64,000 bases of DNA from the NCBI GenBank assembly GCA_019671135.1, contig JAHRHY010000003.1, positions 496,001 through 560,000 of the forward strand. The letters are read 5' to 3'. This document shows, piece after piece, positions 11,701 through 24,105 of this stretch. The translations under genes were made by a program, and so were the position numbers. This stretch comes from Linnemannia hyalina. Lineage: Eukaryota > Mortierellomycota > Mortierellomycetes > Mortierellales > Mortierellaceae. The notes under the pieces were generated by a model. The model worked only from the letters and a program-made list of their open reading frames with translations. It did no database searches and was not told the origin of the DNA. Every line of letters begins with the position of its first letter. Position 1 is the first letter of the stretch.

Positions 11701-14700
11701 GACGCTTGTACAGCTTGCGCTTGTCCGTTGTTGGGATGATTGTCAGGGCTTGCTCTGTCAGATTCTCCAGCTCCTGTTCCAGAAGCTCTCGTTTCAGTGC
11801 CTCCTCCTGCTCCAGAGAACCAGGCGGCAGCCCGAGAGGTAAATCGAGTCCATACCGCGGTCCTTTCTGCCTGGCATAGTCACGGCCGTTGGTATCCAGG
11901 ATAGGCGTCCGTTCCATAAGATGAGGGGCAATCTGCGTTGTGTCGTCCACGACATTGTGGTCCGCATCGTATCGAACGGGTGCATAGTCGCTCCAGAAGG
12001 TCTGCTCGACGAAGGAACGGGCATCCTGAAAGTCGTCCAAGTTCCTGCCGGCGCCAAAGAGGATACACTTTCCTTCCTGATCCGTCACGGCAAACATCAA
12101 ACCGTCGGAAGAGAACCGGCCATCTAGGAACTCTTGCTCCGCGTACATCCAACTCTTGAGCTTGGTGCCCTTGGAGATATCCCAAAGAATGACCTGACCA
12201 TCGTATCCGGCTGTCATCAAGATGCGACTATCATGAGGGTGGACATCAACCACGTAGATGGAGGACCGTGGGGAATGTCCTTTGAGCGTATGCATCCATT
12301 CTCCGGTAACCGAATCGAAAATCTTGATTTCGCCCAACGAAGTTGTCAGAATAACAGCCGAGTCGTCCAAAGACCAGATCGCCATTGTTGGTACAATCCT
12401 AGAGTCTTCTCCTGATGCCTGCCCGTTTTCATCTGCCGTGTTTTCGTTCGCGTGAGTCTGGCTGGCGGTGGTAGATCCATTCATCTCTGAGTCGGTATTG
12501 TTAGCATCGTCGTTTAGTGAGTTGGAGGCGTTGGTGTTCAAGAATGGGTTTGAGGGAGCAGTGACAGCAACCGGCGAGGGCATCATGGGCTTGGCAGCAA
12601 TAATGGTGGCGTCAGCTTGCATGTTCTCGTCCCGAACATCAACTATTCATCGCGAGTTGGTGGCAAAACAGACATTAGAAAATTGAAATATTTTTCCTGC
12701 AAACTTGACGAGGAACACAAACGCCTGCTGGGTTCACAGTGATCATGGATCTCACTTACTGGCCATGGAGGTCCACATCTTGCTTTGGTTGTCGTATTTC
12801 CATATCCTTACAAACCCATCAACGGAGCCAGAAAGGATCCTGTTGCCTCGCCGACTGTAACTCAAACTTGTCACAACTCCATCATGACCATCCAGTTGGG
12901 CAATAAGAACCGGATCGCCCCAGTCCTGATACGCGGCGCTTGACGAATGTGTCCCTGCTGCTGTGCCGTTTGCTCCGGCACCCGACCCTTCTCCTGTAGA
13001 CGCTGCAGCCTCAACCTTGGACTTGTCGTAGCTCTTCCGCCTTTTTCCTGCCTTGATCGCCTCGGGTCCCTTTTGGATGGTCGAGAAGACGCGGATGAAC
13101 AAATCAGTTCCGGCGACGGCAAACTGCGATCCTATGCAGTTCCAAGTGGCGCATTTTAGTTTCGAGTCGTTGAACGTCTTGCAGTCAAGGCGGGTGGGCG
13201 GAGTCGTGAACTTTTTAGTATCCCTGTCGTATTTCCAGACCCACGTATAGCCGTCCAGTGAGGTCGCGATCAGGTATCGGATTTGGGGTATAGGAGAGGG
13301 TGAGAAGGTAACTGTGCTGATTGGTTTCCTGCCGCGGGCGCTGGCGCCTGTAGGGAGAACAGCAATAGGGGCCGATGTCCTGAGGTCCCAAACACGGACG
13401 ATGCCGTCATCCGATGCGGAGGCAAGCATGGTGTTGTCTGTGCTGAGATCCATGTATGTGACGACTGCCGCGTGTCCACGAAGAGTAAAGAGGAGGTATC
13501 CTGATTGCGCGCTCCATATCTTGATCAGATAATCGTCGCTTCCGGTGATGATCCTGTTATTGGTGCGGTCAAAGAGGAGACAGAAAGTCGGGAATCTATG
13601 TCCGTTCATAATGACGAGTTCTTGGAAGAGGGAGGGCACGAATCGAGGGATCTTTGACCCGCGTATTGCTGCGCCCTTGAGCTCCTTGGCTCGCAGATAT
13701 GCCACTATGTAAGTTCAATGATCCATTATATACATTGGACTAGCATGTGTTAGACCATTGACTTCGCTGTATGCCCAGCATGTGTATTTACGTGTATGGG
13801 CTCAGCAAAGCCAAATGAAAATCAAAATTTCGAGGTCACTTACAGGCGTGCTTGTCCTTGAGGGCGCTCCTCCGACCAAATACATCCTTCTGCAGCGTGC
13901 GGCCGCCAACATTGTCCTGGTTCGTCTGCAACCGCTCAGTCTCGTCCTTCTCGCGGAGAAGAGAGCTCCCTCCCGTCGAAAGCAAAGACCGGATCCCTGG
14001 CACAAGCGGTGGGATCTGGGCATCTGCGTGTACAATCAATTTCGACAACAGATGGGGCAGGTGGTCGGCATCGATTTTCTCGTACAACTCCATCTAATAG
14101 TAATTATTATGATTTTTTGGGTTGGACGTTAATAGCGAAAATTCTCTACACACATGGACGTTGAGTTTCCAGAACAACGGATTTTTGCTGTGCAGGGTCC
14201 AGGAATGAACTGAATCTTTACCAGTTCGTCTCTAGAGTAAGGACGTCTCTCCCCCTTCCAGTTGTACCTGGCCGGCAGGAGGTCTGGGTGCTGTGAAATC
14301 TCGGAGAGAAGAGCATCGGCTGTGTTTGGGCAGGGTCCTTTGGAGAGGAAGCGAGCGATCAGAAAGTAGAGCTATCAAACAGCCGACCAGGATGCCAAAC
14401 AAAGGAGTGAATTAAAGAGAGAAGGTAGTGTGAGTAAGATTTGTGCTCGGAGTATATATAGTTTTGTGGAAGTGATAGTGGCGCATGGTGTTGCTAAAAC
14501 AGGTATTTTCTCTAACAAAGTGCGGTTCTATTAAAACGAAAAAGAGAGTCTTGGTGGTTGTCTGTTCAACTCTTCGTTGTTCGCCAGGTTGTCCTTACCT
14601 CTGTAGTTACCGAGTTAGTGGAGGAGGCATAGTGTGAAAAAAAAAAATGTGACAAGTCAAAAAACAAAAGAAAAGCCGTTAGCGCCAGGAAGAGGGGAAC

Positions 14701-14872
14701 CGAGAAAGAACGTTTGACGATGGGGAAGACAGTGAGTTTGCTTTTCCCGCCAGCTTTATGTGCTTGTTGATGTTATTGTTGATTGCAGCGATTGTGAACT
14801 GGTTCTTTCCTTTGATGTTTTGTTGTTGTTAGTATTTTTCTTCTCGTTACCTTGCTCCATCAGACTGTCCAT
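8771..14872 (-). CDS. PHIP/BRWD-type WD40 and bromodomain protein
   Basis: About 1,560 residues in about 12 exons. The N-terminus (LYFLIARFLSKGPC, then a GGSSLLREKDE region) matches the start of PHIP/BRWD1/BRWD3, followed by WD40 repeats (13.7-12.6 kb: HRFPTFCLLFDRTNNRIITGSDD, LFTLRGHAAVVTYMD, and TLKGHSPRSSIYVVDVHPH), the signature HLMERTPILDTNGRDYA, and a long acidic/basic linker. Next come the LQQWLPSDWIKTNEPRKTPYHPQ-type junction (10.9 kb), a crypto-Tudor region (10.8-10.2 kb) and one bromodomain (10.02-9.65 kb, SYPDYCKAIAYPICLDAI and NALTYNDPRS) with the acetyl-lysine-binding Asn in YND. The tail is acidic and basic, like chromatin proteins. Animal relatives are CUL4-DDB1 substrate receptors that read H3 marks. 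Coding exon 1 is inferred at 14851-14872 (MDSLMEQ, CCATGG context) and joins the LYFLIARF exon through a 2-nt exon; see findings. Confidence 0.88.
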
Positions 14873-15762
14873 GGCGCTTTGTTGTTTTTTAGGGTTGTTC
14901 GACGACGAGTATAAAAGTGTTGGATTTTTGTGCAGGTTTCCCTTTTTTTCCTCTCTCTCACTTTTTTTTCACTCGTTCAACACCTTTTTTTGGGTGCAGT
15001 TTGTTGCCAGTTGCAGATAGAGCTCTGAAAAAAGCGAAGCTGCGGGGTTTTAGGTGCTGCTGCTGGAGAAGAGTGGGTGCGAAGGGGGAGGGGGTGGGGG
15101 TGTGTGTGTGATGTGTGTGTGCGATGATCAGTAGCGTTGATGTATGGACGCGACAAAGGGCGTGCCTGGGGTTGTGCACAAAAAAAAAGAAAATAAAAAG
15201 TCAAAGAGGAGGGCGGGAGTGAGAGAGAGAAGCCAGACGAGCGAGTGATCACAGCAGAGGAGTGCGAATGGTCTCAACTCATCTCTCTCTCTGTCTCCTC
15301 TTCATTCGCTCGCACATGAGAGGGGCAACAAAAAATAAAAAAGTGACGAGTATTAACATATACGATCATTTCCACCTCCTGTCAGCTGACATCATTCGAC
15401 AATGACCTTGTCAGGGGCGCTCAAAGGCCAAAAAAGTGAACCTGACAGTCGTGCATCTCTTCCTCTCAATCGTCCCTCTTCCCGTCATCGCTCTCTCCTC
15501 CCACCTCTTTTCCTCCCTTCCACCAAAAACCCTCTCTCTCTTTTCGTTCTTCGGCCTGACAAGGAGGCAATTGGTATCCCACAATGGCCCAAACGGTACA
15601 GTCCAACTCTCTTCCTCATTGTCGAGCAGTGCTGTCGCTTTGTTTTATCTCCCACGCATAGGCGTCACAACACACACCTACCACATACACGTAACTCCTG
15701 TCGACTTTTGAACTGACAAGCGTGTACTTTTCACTTTTTACTTTCAGCAGGAGCGCACGTTT
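14873..15762. promoter_or_regulatory. Divergent promoter region between BRWD and V-ATPase F genes
   Basis: About 890 bp between two divergent genes. It contains T-rich blocks at 14930-14990, a GT-rich stretch at 15085-15125, and pyrimidine-rich DNA from 15450 to 15560. No TATA box in a convincing position. Short ORFs here are low-complexity noise. Confidence 0.5.
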
Positions 15763-16319
15763 ATGGCCGCCATTGGCGATGAAGACTCGATCACCGGTCT
15801 TCTCCTCGCCGGTATCGGCCATATCGATTCGCATCAAAAGAAAAACTTTTTGGTCGTCGACGCCAGTACGTATCCTTTTTCTCACTCTTCTTTTCCGTCG
15901 TTCGACTTTTTCTGGCCATTGGAAGTAACTCGACGACACCAACTCATTATCTTTGTTTTCGTTTTTCTCTTTGATAGAAACGCCACTGTCGGCTGTTGAG
16001 GATGCCTTCCAAGAGTTTTGCAAGCGCAAGGACATCGCTATCATCTTGATCAACCAACACGTAAGACACATCCTTTCGTTTTTTCATTCGTTATACGCTC
16101 TTACTCTCTCAACTGCCCTCCACTCTCAGATTGCTTAACCTGACGCATGCTTTTCATATCTGATACATGAAAACATAGATCGCCGAGGAAATCCGCACAT
16201 TGATTGACGAGCACGACCAGGCATTCCCCACCATTCTCGAGATCCCCTCCAAGGACCACCCTTACGATCCCGAGAAGGACAGTGTGTTGAAGCGCGTCAG
16301 GAGATTGTTTGGCGAGTAG
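15763..16319 (+). CDS. VMA7: V-type proton ATPase subunit F
   Basis: Three exons, 15763-15865, 15978-16060 and 16179-16319, give 108 residues. The sequence matches subunit F of the V1 sector: [45 protein letters not shown], and the C-terminal [31 protein letters not shown] region. Subunit F sits in the central stalk of the V-ATPase and couples ATP hydrolysis in V1 to proton pumping in Vo, acidifying vacuoles and endosomes. The length is slightly below the usual 115-125 residues because the N-terminus is short. The start lies in a good context and is the first ATG of the spliced frame. Phases agree at both introns (A|AA and phase 0). Confidence 0.95.
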
Positions 16320-16924
16320 ACAAAAATAATAGCAGCATATCAACAACCACCGACAACCCTCCCACCTCTCCCCGCACTCCCTTTCCCCTCCCCCACCTTT
16401 CTCTTTATCACTTTTTCAGGAACCATCCATACAGATTTTTGGGCTGCAAGCCAAAAGAAAATAAAATATCTCGCAACAACATCTCTTTTTGCGATACCAT
16501 GGTTAGTGCAACATGTGAGGACATGGCGGACACGGGGGTTGCTGCGAAGATGAAAAAAGGGTGACCCCATTCGTCATAGGACTGACAAAGGAGGTACTCG
16601 GAGCATAAAGGAGAAAGAAGAGGAAGAGAGGAACGACCTTCGACCATTGAAATATCTGAGTGTTTTTCCTGATCTTTATTCGAGTGCGCACACATGATGT
16701 GCTAGGCGAAAGAGAAAGGAGAGGAGTGAGAGAGTGTCGATGAAAGAGATAGAGAAGAGAGTGAAATGCGAAATAGAAGAAAGAAACGATTTGCAAAAAA
16801 AAACAAGAACGGATGACTGAAAACGAGCGAAAGGATTAGGGAGCATGCAAAACAAACGATAAGAAGAAGAGAAGAAGAGGTAGGGATATATGGTACATGT
16901 GTTGAGGGAAAGAACTGGGACAAA
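16320..16924. other. Convergent 3' region between VMA7 and photolyase
   Basis: Both flanking genes end here. It contains AATAAA-like sequence at about 16460 (plus) and purine-rich DNA at 16600-16900. Short ORFs are of low complexity. Nothing else seen. Confidence 0.5.
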
Positions 16925-19242
16925 CTACTTCTGGGCGAGGACGCGCTTAAACTCGTCGACGTACTTCTTCTTGGCCTCTGCATGGTCCACAATTGGCTTT
17001 GGGTAACTAAAAAATATAAAAGTAAAGGAGCGCGTTAGGTTAACTGTCTGGTGTGTATCGAAAGTGGTGAAAACTCAAATAATTGACGAGCAAAAAAAGA
17101 GCTCTTTCCAAACTTACGCCAACTTTCCAAAGTCCTTGGCGGACATGGTGTGGTATGGATCGTGCGCCTGCTTATCGGTGAGGTTTCTCAACTCGGGGAC
17201 CCACTGGCGGATGTAATCGCCAGAGGGATCAAACTTCAGGGATTGCGTGAGAGGGTTCAAAATGCGGAAGTAAGGCTGACCCTCAACACCAGTCGAGGCG
17301 CACTAAGCACAAAAATAAGAGCAATAACAACAATAGTCCATTAGCGGACGAAATTCAGGGTACCATTGCACACAAAAACAAGATAATATAGACAACGCGT
17401 TCGCAAGCAAATCGGTCCTTACCCATTGCCAGTTTCCATTGTTGACAGGGAAATCACCATCGATCAAGTTGCTCATAAAGTATCTCTCGCCTCTCTGCCA
17501 GTTGATCAAAAGATCCTTGACCAAGAAGCAGGCTGCAATGTTACGAACGCGGCTGTGCATATAACCAGTCGCGTTCAGCTGACGCATACCTATCATACAT
17601 CAATCGCACGAGTAAAAAACGCGTTCTAGTTAGCAATTTGGCCTTTCATTGTCAACTTTTCATTACCACTTCGTTTTAACATCGAGAAAGAAATTTTAGC
17701 TTACCAGCGTCGACGATGGGGTATCCAGTCTTGCCCTGGCACCACATCTGGAACTTGCGATCGTCGTTGCTGTAGCGGAGGTGTTCAGTGAAGGCAAGGT
17801 ACGCATGGTTCTTGCAGACGTGAGGGAACGCGAGCGCAATGTACCGGTAGAAATCCTATGAGATCCAAATTAACAAAATCACGACTTAGTAACTCCGTGG
17901 CAGTGGCACGTTGCAAATAATCATCTAGGTAACAGTTGTATTCCTTACCCTCCAGGCAAGCTCCTTGACCCAGGCTTTGACACCATTGCTTCCGACTATG
18001 ATCTTGTTGTTGTTGACGGCGCGTGCAGCGGCGACGCATTGACGCGACGAAAGAACACCGCTGACAATGTAAGGGCTCAAGGACTGATGGTCCTGCTCCT
18101 GAAGGCAATCCCTAGTGATATCGTAGCGCTTGACCTTTTCCTGGACAAAGGCATTAAGACGCTTGTGGGCAATATCCTCGCCAGCCGGGTAAAGCTTCTC
18201 GACATCCTCATCGTCCAATGTGTGTTGGGGCAATGTAGGGATTGTGGCGCTGAAAAGTCCGGCATACAACTGTTGAGCAGTTTCGGGGTTGGCGCTGGGA
18301 GACTCTGAAAACTTGAGGAACTTGGGGTTAGTCTCCACAAGGTTGTGCCAAGTAGTGCTGAAGTCTGTAAAAGAGGTAAAGTACTCGCCGATCTATCAAG
18401 AGACAAATATTAAGGTAGGTCAGTATCGAAGAAAAGTCAAATTATTTACGTGACAAATATTCTTAGCAAATGAGAATGCTTACCTTGGTCTTAATATCGG
18501 CGGGAGGCACGACAAACTGGTCGTCAAACTCTTCGACATAGGTTCCAGGTAACTTGACCAATGCCTCCTTGACCTTGGCATCCCGAGCCTTCTCATCAAC
18601 CAGATATTCCGCGTTCCAGAACACATGACTGACTCCGTGATCCTTGACAGTCGACTCGACCAAACCCACAACCTCTGCCTTGGTTCCTGCCTTCTTGACA
18701 ATCAATGGGATGTTCAGCTTCCGCAACGACTCCCTGAGCGTCTCCAAGTTCTTCATCCAAAAGTCAATCTTGACCGGCGCCTCATCATGGCTGGCCCACT
18801 CCTTCTCAGAGATAATATAAAGTCCAAACAGGTACTTCTTCTTCTCCTGATCAATCTGGGCCCGCAAGGACGCCTCGTTCAAGGCACGGTTATCCTGCAC
18901 ACGAAGGTCGTTCCTGAACCACATCAAGGTGTTCTTGGAAACAACGGGTGGTGGCGCCTCCTTCTTGACAGTAGCCGTTCCAGGCAACCTCGCCCCTCCA
19001 CGGTTGGCCAATGCTGATGCGCCGACTTTGCGAATTCCTGGCCTGGGCGTGCCTCGAACAGCGCCTGGTCTCATTCCTGCGGGGCTGGGTCTGGTGGCTC
19101 CTGGCTTGGCAGCAGTGGGGGCTCCTGGGGTCGAAATACTGACAGACTTGCTAGCCGCTGCTCCTCCTGTGGTGGTGGCGGGACGCTTCCTGGCCTCCTC
19201 GCCATGCGCCTCCTCTCCAGCAGGTCTCTTCTTAGGGGGCAT
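16925..19242 (-). CDS. PHR1: Class I CPD photolyase with long basic N-terminal tail
   Basis: About 600 residues in six exons (first exon about 18.48-19.24 kb, last about 16.93-17.0 kb). After an Ala/Pro/Gly/Arg-rich tail of about 100 residues, the photolyase fold begins at [18 protein letters not shown]. The FAD-binding C-terminal half has [59 protein letters not shown] and the [14 protein letters not shown] motif. Asn in NNGNWQW and Trp of the electron-transfer chain are kept, as in DNA photolyases rather than plant-type cryptochromes. The enzyme would use blue light to split cyclobutane pyrimidine dimers. The chosen start [11 protein letters not shown] gives a lysine-rich nuclear-type N-terminus. 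The frame stays open 77 codons further upstream, but that part looks like T-rich leader. Confidence 0.93.
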
Positions 19243-19545
19243 TGTCTTGTTTAGTCTCTGAGATGTTACGTTTGTCGATGGTATGTTGTCGATAAACAAG
19301 TAGGAGGCTTTCTTTTTTTTTCCCTCAGAGATGCAGATGTCGATGATGAAGACAAAGTCGAAAGGGCAGAAGCAAACAAAGAGACGAATGAAAGTGCGAG
19401 TGATGTTTGTTCTTTTTTGAGTTGATCGCACTGCCTTAAAAAACAAGTGGCTTGTTAACACGCACACATACACAAAAATTCCAGCAAGTGCTGCGCCAGT
19501 TGGTGGCGTAAAGATTCAGGTCCATCAAGACAGCCAATCAAAATT
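19243..19545. other. Intergenic between photolyase and WDR6 genes
   Basis: 303 bp. Probable photolyase promoter (minus strand) and WDR6 3' UTR. No TATA box or photolyase-type regulatory motif was recognised. Confidence 0.4.
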
Positions 19546-22500
19546 TTATTTTTGTATGTCAAAGAACTGGACACCGATACCTGCAATTGCTACCAAGGGC
19601 CTTTGTTCCTCGCGCATAACAATCGTATCCATCGTTGAAGGGTCAGGCACATGGACGAATTGGGTCTCGAGCATATGCATGTCTGCGCCTCCATCCTCCA
19701 GCAGGTTCAATCCCCACACAGTCAACATTTGGTCCTGACTCGTCGTGACAACCTCGGTCGTGTTAATCATGACCACAGCTACAAAAAAAAAAAAAACAAG
19801 GGGTGACAAGCAAGATAAATCATGTTAGCAACAAATATTTTCTTCGCGAATCTGAGTCAGAAGCGATACTCCAATAATTCCATTCGCACACTGTACCTTG
19901 AATAGCTGAACCGTGTGCATAGGCATTCCTGTGGACAACCTTAGCCGAGGACACTTTGACTGTTCTCAGCTTAGCATCCCAAACCGTCCTGATTCGAGTC
20001 ACGCTCAATGCGTTGTCGTCGCCTCCTGACACGGCTACAATGCCATCGACACCCATGTCTTGGATGAATAGGCCATTGACGCCAGACATGTGAACTGATA
20101 CTTCTGCAGCTGGTGTTCCAAGAGTCTGGACATGATCCCTCCGAGCCCGCTTCCTCTCCCTTCCGACCGACGATGCCTGAGCAGTCTTGATTTCATCCGT
20201 GCTGTACACCTCCAAGAACCTATCCAGTGCACCGGTGATGTCCCACACAGCAATCTTGCCATCAGTTGCGGCCGTGAACATCAACACTCCGCCCTCCTTC
20301 AGCTTGAGATGCGAGACTTGAAGGATACATTTAGCGTGGTGGCTCGCATCAATCGCTAGCACAAACGAGTTGACCGCCTCGTCAAAGAGCCAGACACGGA
20401 TCGCAGCGTCAGAATACACTGCTGCCACAAAGTGCTTTCCCGAGAGGCCGTCAAGCTTGAAGACAGAGAGGTCCATGATACGAGTCTCCATGATCTCACT
20501 AGCGTGAGGGCACTGCGCCAACTCCAGACAACCGAGCGACAGAGGAGTATGCTCAGGAATCATGTTTCCAGCATGGTCCTCGATCATTGGCACTTGGTAG
20601 CTGTTAGGGATGCTCATGCCGACCTGCCAGGCTCGCATAGACTCCACAGCACCACCAGTGAAGAGGAGGTAGGAGTGTGGGTCGGAGGTGCAGCTCCACT
20701 CCATACAGCGGAGAGCCGAGCCAACGCTCGGTTTCAAGTTGCAGAGAGGTTTCAACGCCGTGCAAGAGTTCTTGGTTTTGTAAGGGATATCTACCCGAGT
20801 CGAAACCATCCGCGAGTTAATTTTTCATGTAGATAATCAAAACATTGATCATGCGGAAGTAAGATCCAGCCCTGTCACTTACATTGGAACATTCGCAGGC
20901 GGCAGTCTTCTCCTCCAGAAGCAAAAATGATGGGCGCGGGGGCACCCTCGACCAAGGGCTGAGCGTCATTCAGAAACCTCATCTGGCGCACCTCACGTCC
21001 GTGAAAGTTGTTTTGAAGCTTGGCATTCTTGAACAACTCTGATCCAGCAGTAAGCTGCCTTGCAAAGCTCCTAAGCTGTGTAACCAAAGAATGCATTTTA
21101 TAAAAGTTAGAATTTGCTTCACGGCGAGTAAGGTGGAGACACCAAGACGGGCAACAATTTAGTGGCAACATACCTTGTATCCACTGTGGTACATGAGTCT
21201 CGTGTGCTCCAGTCTTGCATTGTTGGTCAAGAACCTCCAGCGACGCCTGTTGGCAGCCCCGCTGTGCATGGAAAAGATCTATCATTGCAAACCAACAAAG
21301 TTAGCATATGGACCTCTGCTGCCGGAGATTATCCATGGAGCGACTACCTTTGCATCTGTTCTCTTACCTCGAAATGCTTCGACTCGTTATACACAAAGAG
21401 CTTCTTGTTGAAGAATCCAAGCAACAACAACTCGCCGTCCATGATAAAGACCTGCTCCAACCAGCCGCGTGTGATCTTGGATCGGAAGATCTTTTGAAGC
21501 ACGATCGTAGTTCCGCTTTTCCGGTCATCCAACGATGATTCCTGTCCTCTCTGCAACGCAATCTTGCCATGCGACTTACTGACATCATCGCCTTCGTTGT
21601 CAGAGTCACCCATGTCGACATCCTCATCGTCATCATCGTTAACCGAAGAGGCGGAACCTACAGTCTCGCCTCCAGGCAACCCCAAGAAACGGTACTTTGT
21701 CCAGCTCCCGTCACGGCCAGTACTGTAGACACTGATCCTGTCTTTGCCACCCACGCCTTCTCCTGCTTCAGTGACCATCAAGATACTGGAAACAGTTTCA
21801 CTCCCGTGGCACCGCTTGAGATCGATAATACTGTCCAATGTAGTCGAAACATCGCTGTCTCCGTTCAATTGTGACAAGTTGTAAACCAAGACAGTACTAT
21901 CTCTGGATCCCAACAAGACGAGGTTGTAGTGTGGCGAGAAATAGGCAGCATGGATGGCCTTGTTGTTGTTTGGCAACCTCAGATCGCAGATGTGGGAGCA
22001 TGTCGCCGTTGCTGATCCCGCTGAAATTGTCAAGTTGAACACTCCCACTGTGCAGTTGGCCCTGAACACCACGATCCTGAAGTTGTCGCGATCCGAACCA
22101 TCCAGCACAAAGACAAACTGTATCTTGATGCCTCCCAATGTCTCTGCGATTAGCGGCTCAAACTCGTTGGTGACACTGACGATCACAAGCTTTCCTGACA
22201 AGCATCCTGCTACCACAACACGGCCACAAGTCGAAGACTCCAAACTGGAGTAGTTCTTGAGGAGAGGCGAATGGAAAAGGGTATTCCAAGTCCCCTTCTC
22301 GTCGTCGCGGACCAAAATATATCCCGTGTTGGTGCTGTAGACCGATTGCTCCTGTGAAGTGATGACAAAATCGCGTACAAACTCCTTCTCGTTGCCAGTC
22401 GCGTCCGGAAAGTAGGTTGCAATGGTGGGCAAGTCAACGTCTTTAGTGTTTTGTTCAGCATCTATTGTGATTCGAAGAAAAAATGAACTTTTGTAAGTTT

Positions 22501-23918
22501 TCGCCAGTGCCGATCCAAACATGCATAAGATGTCAAAGATAGCGCCCATGACATACCAGTCGTGCCTGCAACAATGCTGTCCAGTCTCCAGAGATGAATA
22601 CCTCCATCGCCGCCTCCTGTTGTTACCACTCCATGATCAGACACTGCAACGCCCCAAGCGCTCTTGCCCTCATGACCCTCCCAGCAGGCCAGACAATCTG
22701 AAGCATCATCCGCTTCGGCAGCGTTTGTCAACAATGGGTTCCTCCAGACACGACACGAAGCGTCCTCTGAGATCGAGATCAAGTAGGGTCCAACAATCTG
22801 GCAATCCCAAACTCTTGCAGTGTGTCCAAAGTGGGTGGTATGGGTACTAATGGAGCCAAAGAAGGAGATATTAGAAAGCTAAATAAACAACTCTCCATTC
22901 TGGCATCCATGAATCCATTATTGTTCAACAGTGCAAAGCTTACATGTTTGTTGGATGTGTAATGTCCCAGATACGGATCGAACGGTCATCACTCACTGTG
23001 CAGACAGCATTGCCATCGTCGTTCCATCGAATGCCAAACAGGATACCCTCATGTCCAATCAGACTCTTGACCACAGGCGCCTCAACGCCGTCGTCATGGT
23101 AAACCTTCCAGAGTAAAGCATGGCAGAACACCGTTCCACTGGCGAACCACAGGTCTTCCAGGGTGTTGTTGTGAAATCTCCCGCAGAAAAGTGTACAGTG
23201 CTCCTCTGACTGGACTGAGTACACAACAGGGAAGCTCGAGAGGTTATCGTCCGTCAGCAAATTGTCACTTGTCTCCAGAGAAATCGTAAACGGGTCCTGA
23301 GGTAGTTGGTAGATCTCGACAAAGTTGTGCGCGTAGCCGATGGCGATAGAAGTAGGTGGCGAGGTGACTGGTGGACGCAGGCTTGATCGTGTCGTTGGGT
23401 GTTCTCCTGGAAGATCCGCCTTGTTCCAAAGCCATTGAGCGTCCACGATCCAGTCCTTGAAGTGAGGGATATTCCACAAGTTCTGGAACCATGTAGAGGG
23501 AGAGTTGCCTCCCGAAGATCGATCGACGCAGAGGCGGAGCACCTTCAGACTCTTTGCTCCAAAGACCATAAACAGACGCGCCTCGATCGACTCTGAGATC
23601 CTCTGAACATTGGCTATCGGATTAGGTCAAACATACAAATATGGTCAATCAGTCTGTGGTTTACAGTCGTAGTGTCGGCGTTGACTGAAGAATGGATACC
23701 GTGGCCATAATCTTGTGATATCCCATACCCATGACAATCCGGTGGATCTTCCAGTCCTGGCCCAGGTGAATACATCCAAGAGTCTCGGCAGTCGAGATAA
23801 GAGTTGTCTTCAGGTATGGGCCTTGCCCTGAGAGGAGAATGTCGTTGTCATGGTATGCCAGAGCCGTCACCGGTGTCGTCAAATGGACGGGTTGCGCCCG
23901 TCTGTGAACACTGTCCAT
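19546..23918 (-). CDS. RTT10: WD40 protein WDR6/Rtt10 (Trm734), tRNA methylation adaptor
   Basis: Around eight exons encode about 1,240 residues of WD-type repeats. Family-diagnostic stretches include DWIVDAQWLWN and SLIGHEGILFGIRWND near the N-terminus, DDRSIRIWDI, CWEGHEGKSAWGVAVSDHG, LLFTGGAVESMRAW, VLMFTAATDGKIAVWDITG, and a C-terminus with TTSQDQMLTVWGL and ending GIGVQFFDIQK. These match the order in human WDR6 and yeast Rtt10/Trm734, which pairs with the methyltransferase Trm7/FTSJ1 to 2'-O-methylate position 34 of tRNAs. The start is taken at MDSVHRRAQ (23918), the last Met before the first conserved blade; 22 further in-frame codons exist upstream. An acidic insert (DDDDEDVDMGDSDNEG, about 21.6 kb) interrupts one blade. 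Confidence 0.88.
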
Positions 23919-24105
23919 GTGTGTATGCGTGGGGGCGAAAAAGTTGACGGACGTTGAAAAGCGTTGAGAGGCGAACCAGAGCAAGTGTGAGATCCATTGT
24001 TTTCTTGCAGCTCAGCCACAGCAGCGAAAGAGCAGGACTGCTAAACGCATTCAGGGACTTGGAAGCATGCAAAAAGAAAGATCAAGTTTATTACGATCTG
24101 TAGCC

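Noticed and set aside
14599..14760. Continuous coding exon upstream of LYFLIARF in BRWD
   Set aside because: The frame is open but gives a Phe/Leu-rich sequence from a polypyrimidine tract; a microexon model fits the family better.
19243..19473. 77-residue N-terminal extension of photolyase
   Set aside because: The frame is open, but the translation looks like T-rich leader and has no presequence character; MPPKKRPAG is a better start.
23919..23984. N-terminal extension of WDR6 (MLWFASQRF...)
   Set aside because: The conserved domain begins after the MDSVHRR Met; the extra 22 codons may be transcribed leader. I could not decide with certainty.
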